A stretch of 9,290 bases of DNA from Salinisphaera sp. UBA6602 (GTDB lineage: Bacteria; Pseudomonadota; Gammaproteobacteria; Nevskiales; Salinisphaeraceae), in the NCBI GenBank assembly GCA_002433465.1, contig DJIE01000167.1, forward strand, positions 1 to 9,290, in the 5' to 3' direction. Under the pieces are notes generated by a model that saw only the letters and a program-made list of their open reading frames with translations, ran no database searches and was not told where the DNA came from. Numbering within the stretch: position 1 is the stretch's first letter; every line of letters begins with the position of its first letter. The position numbers and the translations under genes were made by a program. This document shows, piece by piece, positions 5,386 to 9,290 of this stretch.

Positions 5386-7581
5386 CTACTGCCAGCGATA
5401 GCTGACCGTGGCGGTCGTCTCGCGGCCGTAGCCGTAGTAGCAGAAGTTCGAGCTCAGGCAGGAGGCCACGTACTTCTTGTCGAACACGTTCTGCATGTTC
5501 AGGCCCACACGCCAGCCCTCGTAGGCCGGATCGAGGCCGCCCAGCTCGTAGTGCAGGGCGGCATCGGCCACCGTGTAGTCGGGCACCTGGTTTTCGTTGT
5601 CGTTACTGACCTGCTGCTCGCCGACATAGCGCACGCCGATGCCGCCGCCCGCGCCTTTCCAGGCACCGGCCGGTTGGGTGTAGTCGAGCCAAACCGAAGC
5701 CGTGTAGTCCGGGGTACGCTGGTATTCGTTGCCCTGGGTGCCGTCCTCGGCGCTGGTGATTTCGGAATCCAGATAGGCCGCGGCCAGCGACAGGTCCAGA
5801 CCGTTGGCCAGGCTGGCCTTGGTATCGATCTCCAGGCCCCGTACCCGCACTTCACCGGTCTGCGAGCGCGTGCCGTCCGGCTGCAGCGAGCCGGTGACGT
5901 TGGTCTGCTTGAGCTCGAACGCGGACAGCGTGACCAGCGTATTGGTGCCCGGCGGCTGGAACTTCACGCCGCCTTCGTACTGCTCGCCCTCGGTCGGGTC
6001 CAGCACGTCGTTGCGGGTGCCGCTGGTCGCTGGTGACTGGAACGATTCGGTATAGCTCAAGAACGGCGCGATGCCGTTGTCGAAGGTATACAGCGTGCCC
6101 AGACGGCCGGTGAAGGCCCGGTCGGTGCGCGTATCGCGATTGCTGCCATCGGGGCCAAGGGCAGTGGTGTCGATTACGTCGTAACGACCGCCCGCGAGCA
6201 TAGTCAGACGACCAATCTTGGCCTGATCCTGAAGATAGAAACCGACCTGATCCTGATCGAATTCGAAGCGATTGCGCTCGATTTCCGGAATGGTCTGGTC
6301 GTAGTCGGGGTTGTCGAGCGACAGCGTTGGCGGTGCGGTAGCGGTGCCAGGCTGCCCAAGTCCGTAGTAGCGATCGGCATCCAGATTCTGATAGTCGAAG
6401 CCGCCCAGCAGGGTGTGTTTGACCGGGCCGGTATCAACGTATCCGAGCAGCTGGTTGTCGATGAGAATGCCGTTGACGTTCTCCTGCGAGGCCGCCGTGC
6501 CACGAATGAGCGTGGTCTGGTCATCGCTCAGCCCGGCGCCGTAGACGCTGCGGTAATCGATTTCGGCATCGCGTAAACGAAAGTTCTGGCGAAACTGCAG
6601 GCTGTCGTTGAACCAGTGCGAGAACTCGTAGCCGAGCTGAACCGTCTTGCGGTCGAAGCTTTCGAAGTTCTCGTCGCCGTCGTAGAAGTCGCGCGGCAGC
6701 TTGCTGCCGTTGCTGAGCGGATCGACCGTACCTTGATACGGCAGCGCGCCGTAGGAGCCGGAATCCGGATCGTTGCGATACTTGGCCAGCAGGGTGAGCT
6801 CGGTCGCATCCGACAGGCGCAGTGTGAGCGACGGCGCGATGGAGAAGTTCGACGTCTCGACGGTCTTCTGCGGGCCGTTGCGCTGGCTGCCGGTGGCAAC
6901 CACGCGGTACAGAGCATCGCCTTCTTCGTCGAGCGTGCCGCCGATATCGAAGCCCGCGCCCAGCCGGCTGTCGTTGCCGGTTTCGAGATAGAACTCGTTG
7001 GTCTGATCCTCGGTCGGACGCTTGGATACCAGGTTGATCAGCCCGCCCGGCGGCGTCTGGCCATAAAGCACCGATGCCGGCCCCTTGATGACCTCGACGC
7101 GTTCGAGCAGGTAGGGGTCGGTCTTGGGGATGGTATAGAAATAGCCCAGCTGCTTGAGCCCGTCGAGATAGGTATCGGGCTGGAAGCCGCGCAGCGTGAG
7201 CTGATCGTAGCGGCTGGCGACGTTGCCGCGTAGTTCCGGTACCACGCCGGATACATAGCGCAGCACCTGACGAATATCGCGTGCGTTCTGGGCCTGGATC
7301 TGGTCGGCGGCGATCACCGAAATCGACTGCGGCGTTTCGGCGATCGACGTGTCCGTCTTGGTGGCCGAACGCGTGCGCTTGGCGGTATACCCGTCCACGG
7401 GGCTGGTTGCCGTCTCCACCTCCGATTCTCCCTGAACCTGAATGGTGGAAAGCGTTTCGCTACCGGTCGTGCCCGTTGCGTCCTGCGCCAGCGTGATGCC
7501 GCTATACAGAAGGCCGGCGCCCAGGCTCGGCAAGAACACGAAGCCAAGCGCACGCGTTAGGCGTGTAGATGAATACCGCAA
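5386..7581 (-). CDS. TonB-dependent siderophore receptor (second copy type, complete)
   Basis: Complete 731-residue outer-membrane receptor. Residues 1-32 are a signal peptide (cleavage likely at LA before Gln33). A TonB-box-like STIQVQ is at 45-50. The plug spans about 72-188, with ETPQSISVI (82-90), LTLRGF (128-133), LERVEVIKGPASVLYGQ (159-175) and GGLINLVSK (179-187). The barrel runs to the terminal SYRWQ. Cys708 and Cys714 repeat the C-terminal Cys pair seen in the first receptor and in FhuE-like proteins. The start is TTG at 7581, not ATG: it gives the right signal peptide and follows GGGGG (7592-7588) at 6 nt. No STN signalling domain is present. It is monocistronic, with a Fur-controlled promoter upstream and a strong terminator downstream. 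It shares only the family layout with the first receptor, so the two probably take different ferric siderophores. Confidence 0.96.
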   Translation of the reverse strand: MRYSSTRLTRALGFVFLPSLGAGLLYSGITLAQDATGTTGSETLSTIQVQGESEVETATSPVDGYTAKRTRSATKTDTSIAETPQSISVIAADQIQAQNARDIRQVLRYVSGVVPELRGNVASRYDQLTLRGFQPDTYLDGLKQLGYFYTIPKTDPYLLERVEVIKGPASVLYGQTPPGGLINLVSKRPTEDQTNEFYLETGNDSRLGAGFDIGGTLDEEGDALYRVVATGSQRNGPQKTVETSNFSIAPSLTLRLSDATELTLLAKYRNDPDSGSYGALPYQGTVDPLSNGSKLPRDFYDGDENFESFDRKTVQLGYEFSHWFNDSLQFRQNFRLRDAEIDYRSVYGAGLSDDQTTLIRGTAASQENVNGILIDNQLLGYVDTGPVKHTLLGGFDYQNLDADRYYGLGQPGTATAPPTLSLDNPDYDQTIPEIERNRFEFDQDQVGFYLQDQAKIGRLTMLAGGRYDVIDTTALGPDGSNRDTRTDRAFTGRLGTLYTFDNGIAPFLSYTESFQSPATSGTRNDVLDPTEGEQYEGGVKFQPPGTNTLVTLSAFELKQTNVTGSLQPDGTRSQTGEVRVRGLEIDTKASLANGLDLSLAAAYLDSEITSAEDGTQGNEYQRTPDYTASVWLDYTQPAGAWKGAGGGIGVRYVGEQQVSNDNENQVPDYTVADAALHYELGGLDPAYEGWRVGLNMQNVFDKKYVASCLSSNFCYYGYGRETTATVSYRWQ

Positions 7582-7619
7582 GATAATCCCCCAGGATATA
7601 AAGCCGAAGCCGAAGATTG

Positions 7620-7667
7620 TTATTGAGAACGATTCGCAATAATAGTGTGCAGTCGTCGCCTTGTATA
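7620..7667 (-). promoter_or_regulatory. Fur box and promoter of the second receptor
   Basis: ATTGAGAACGATTCGCAAT (7622-7640) is a near-perfect palindrome (ATTG-n-GAA-nnn-TTC-n-CAAT), and the symmetry extends to 7620-7642. On the minus strand it overlaps a -10 TATTAT (7644-7639), with a -35-like TATACA (7667-7662) at 17-bp spacing. The transcript would start near 7632 and carry a leader of about 50 nt. The box also lies about 90 bp upstream of the divergent lipoprotein gene and may affect it. It shares the core GAACGATTC with the box at 5252-5270. Confidence 0.82.
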
Positions 7668-7733
7668 GCGTTTGCGCTGACGCTCGCCCGCGAAACCGCT
7701 ACCATCGTGAAAACCGTCTTTTGGAGAATCGTC

Positions 7734-8192
7734 GTGCAGCAGACATCGAGCTTCGTATCGGCCCGTTCGGGCGGTACCCGATATGCCGCCTTCGCGATCG
7801 CCGCCACCGTCGCGCTCGTGCTCGGCGGCTGTGGCAACAACGACGACGGCGAAAGCGCCGATAGCGCGACCGCGAAAGCCGAAACCGCCACGGCGAGCGG
7901 CTTTGCCGACGCCGATACCATTCGCGAACGGGTGATTGGCAATACCGTAACCGGCACCATGTCCCCCGAAAGTGCCTATACCGAGTTCTATGCCCCGGAC
8001 GGCACGATTCGCGGGCCGGGCTATCAGGCACGCTGGACGATCGAAGACGATCAGATGTGCTTCGACTACGACGAGTCGCCGCAGATCGACTGCTACCGGG
8101 TGGCCATCGACGGCCGCGCGCTGGAATGGCATCGCCAGGGTGAAGTCGAAGGCAAGGGCACGCTCGTCGAGGGCAATCCGAACAACTTCTAG
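7734..8192 (+). CDS. Small putative lipoprotein of unknown function
   Basis: A 152-residue protein with a lipoprotein signal peptide: Arg11 and Arg16, a hydrophobic stretch at 18-30, and the lipobox LGGC with lipidated Cys33. The residue after Cys is Gly, not Asp, so outer-membrane sorting is expected. Residues 35-60 are a low-complexity linker rich in Ala, Asp, Ser and Thr. The mature domain (about 62-152) has IGNTVTG (68-74), YTEFYAPDGTIRG (82-94), a Trp at 101 and two cysteines (109, 120) that could pair. Its pattern suggests a small beta-sheet fold, but I do not recognise a named family with confidence. The start is GTG at 7734 with GGAG (7723-7726) 7 nt upstream; a GTG at 7707 lacks such a site. 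It is divergent from the second receptor across 152 bp containing a Fur box. No clear promoter of its own was found. Confidence 0.85.
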   Translation: MQQTSSFVSARSGGTRYAAFAIAATVALVLGGCGNNDDGESADSATAKAETATASGFADADTIRERVIGNTVTGTMSPESAYTEFYAPDGTIRGPGYQARWTIEDDQMCFDYDESPQIDCYRVAIDGRALEWHRQGEVEGKGTLVEGNPNNF

Positions 8193-8219
8193 TGGCACCG
8201 CCGACATGAGGCGGTGGCA
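8193..8219 (+). terminator. Stem-loop directly after the lipoprotein stop codon
   Basis: TGGCACCGCC (8193-8202) and GGCGGTGGCA (8210-8219) pair over 10 bp with one mismatch around a 7-base loop. It starts at the base after the stop codon. No T-run follows, so it is a weak intrinsic terminator at best. It may instead stabilise the mRNA or reduce read-through into the next gene. Confidence 0.4.
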
Positions 8220-8252
8220 TGCGCGCGCCCGAGAGCGCCGACAAGGTCAGAT

Positions 8253-9290
8253 ATGACGGAAATCGACAGCGCGGCCCACGCGCACAGCGGCGGCCCACGG
8301 CGCGTGGTCATGCGCGGCGAGCACCGATACACGCTGCTGGGCACCGCCCACGTCTCGCGCGCCAGCGCCGAAGAAGTGCAGCACGAAATCGAATCCGGCG
8401 ACTACGACAGCGTCGCCATCGAACTCTGCGACGCTCGCCATGCCGCGCTCACCCGCGCCGGCGAACTCGAGCAGATGGATTTGTTCCAGGTACTGCGCCA
8501 GGGCAAGGCCGGCATGGTGGCGGCCAATCTCGCGCTGGGCGCCTATCAGCAGCGTCTGGCCGACCAGTTCGGCATCGAGCCGGGGGCGGAAATGCGCGCC
8601 GCGATCAATAGCTGTGCGGCGGCCGATCTGCCCCTCGAACTGGTCGATCGCAATATCGGTATCACCCTGAAACGGGTCTATCGGCGTATTCCCTGGTGGC
8701 AGCGCATGAGCACGCTGGGCGCGTTGTTCGCCAGCCTGCTGTCGCGCGAAAAGATCGAGGAATCCGATATCGAGCGGCTCAAGGAAGGCGACATGCTCGA
8801 ATCGACCTTCAACGAGTTCGCCGCCGAATCCGCCACCATGCACGAAACGCTCATCGACGAGCGCGACCGCTATATGGCCGCCCAGCTGCTCAGGCTGGCA
8901 CCGGCGCGGCATACGCTGGTGGTGGTCGGCGCCGGCCACTTGAAAGGCTTGGCGCACTATCTCGAAAACGGCATGGACGATCCGAACGCCGTGGTCGCCG
9001 AGCTCGATCGCGTGCCGCCCGGCGCGCGCTGGGTGAAATGGATTCCCTGGGTGGTGGTCGCGCTGGTGTTCACCGGCTTCGCGATCGGGTTTTCGCGCAG
9101 CGCGGGCCTGGGCCAGCAGATGGTGATCGAATGGGTGATCATCAACGGCGCGCTGTCCGCGCTGGGTGCAGCTGCGGCGCTTGCGCATCCGTTGACGGTG
9201 GTCACCGCCTTCATCGCGGCGCCGCTGACCTCGCTCAACCCCACCATTGGGGCCGGCATGGTCACGGCGGCCGCCGAGCTGTGGCTGCGC
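8253..9290 (+). CDS. TraB/PrgY-family membrane protein (3' end cut by window edge)
   Basis: 346 residues are visible with no stop before the edge; relatives run to roughly 390-410. The N-terminal domain has the marks of the TraB/PrgY/Tiki superfamily: a first GX2H motif GTAH (30-33), a conserved glutamate in VAIELC (Glu57), LVDRNIGITLKR (130-141) and a second GX2H motif GAGH (226-229). In Tiki proteins such residues form a metal-dependent protease site; activity here is inference. The C-terminal part is membrane: helices near 263-281, 289-310 and 312-327, then NPTIGAGM (329-336), a typical feature of this family. Enterococcal TraB/PrgY limits self-pheromone activity, but proteobacterial members have no settled role. 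The start is ATG at 8253 with AAGG (8243-8246) 6 nt upstream. It lies 60 bp after the lipoprotein gene on the same strand and could be co-transcribed if the intervening stem-loop is leaky. Confidence 0.9.
   Translation, partial: MTEIDSAAHAHSGGPRRVVMRGEHRYTLLGTAHVSRASAEEVQHEIESGDYDSVAIELCDARHAALTRAGELEQMDLFQVLRQGKAGMVAANLALGAYQQRLADQFGIEPGAEMRAAINSCAAADLPLELVDRNIGITLKRVYRRIPWWQRMSTLGALFASLLSREKIEESDIERLKEGDMLESTFNEFAAESATMHETLIDERDRYMAAQLLRLAPARHTLVVVGAGHLKGLAHYLENGMDDPNAVVAELDRVPPGARWVKWIPWVVVALVFTGFAIGFSRSAGLGQQMVIEWVIINGALSALGAAAALAHPLTVVTAFIAAPLTSLNPTIGAGMVTAAAELWLR

Noticed and set aside
7617..7733. Upstream extension of the lipoprotein gene to TTG at 7617
   Set aside because: It would put the Fur box inside the coding region and add a long charged segment before the signal peptide. 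GTG at 7734 has a proper GGAG site.
8247..9188. Minus-strand open frame of 313 codons opposite the TraB-family gene
   Set aside because: The plus-strand frame carries the conserved GTAH, GAGH and NPTIGAGM motifs. The minus frame is His/Ala/Gly-rich with no family features.
1..9290. CRISPR array, tRNA or rRNA genes, transposase genes, phage genes
   Set aside because: No spaced direct repeats, tRNA-like cloverleaf, rRNA stretch or transposase/phage motif was seen on either strand.

Overview
The window reads as chromosomal DNA from a GC-rich gammaproteobacterium. The grounds are E. coli/Pseudomonas-style Fur boxes, sigma70-like promoters, GC-rich codon choice and outer-membrane receptors. A halophilic or marine lineage such as Salinisphaera would fit the protein style, but the sequence alone does not decide the genus.

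Positions 1-7733 are an iron-siderophore uptake locus. Two TonB-dependent siderophore receptors (minus strand, 1-2192 and 5386-7581) flank an 841-residue inner-membrane protein (minus strand, 2460-4985). That protein joins a PepSY-type transmembrane (probably haem-binding) module to a flavodoxin and a CPR/CysJ-type FAD/NADPH reductase. The likely scheme is that each receptor imports a ferric siderophore across the outer membrane, and the fusion protein passes electrons from cytosolic NADPH through FAD, FMN and membrane haem to reduce the iron. No siderophore biosynthesis genes are present, so import of siderophores made elsewhere in the genome or by other organisms is plausible.

Two near-perfect Fur boxes sit on recognisable promoters. 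One (7620-7642) drives the second receptor. The other (5251-5271) drives a minus-strand transcript that meets a strong intrinsic terminator about 90 nt downstream, long before the reductase start at 4985. This is either a RyhB/PrrF-like small RNA or a leader with an attenuator for the reductase gene, and it is the most interesting point here. A second unusual element lies between the reductase and the first receptor. It is a 183-bp fold-back segment (2271-2453) bounded by 19-bp imperfect inverted repeats, one arm of which can also pair with a nearer sequence in the receptor leader.

Divergent from the second receptor, on the plus strand, are a small lipoprotein gene of unknown function (7734-8192) and, after a 60-bp gap with a stem-loop, a TraB/PrgY-family membrane protein (8253 to beyond the right edge). 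The first receptor is cut at the left edge, probably by only a few residues, and the TraB gene is cut at the right edge, probably by about 50 residues.
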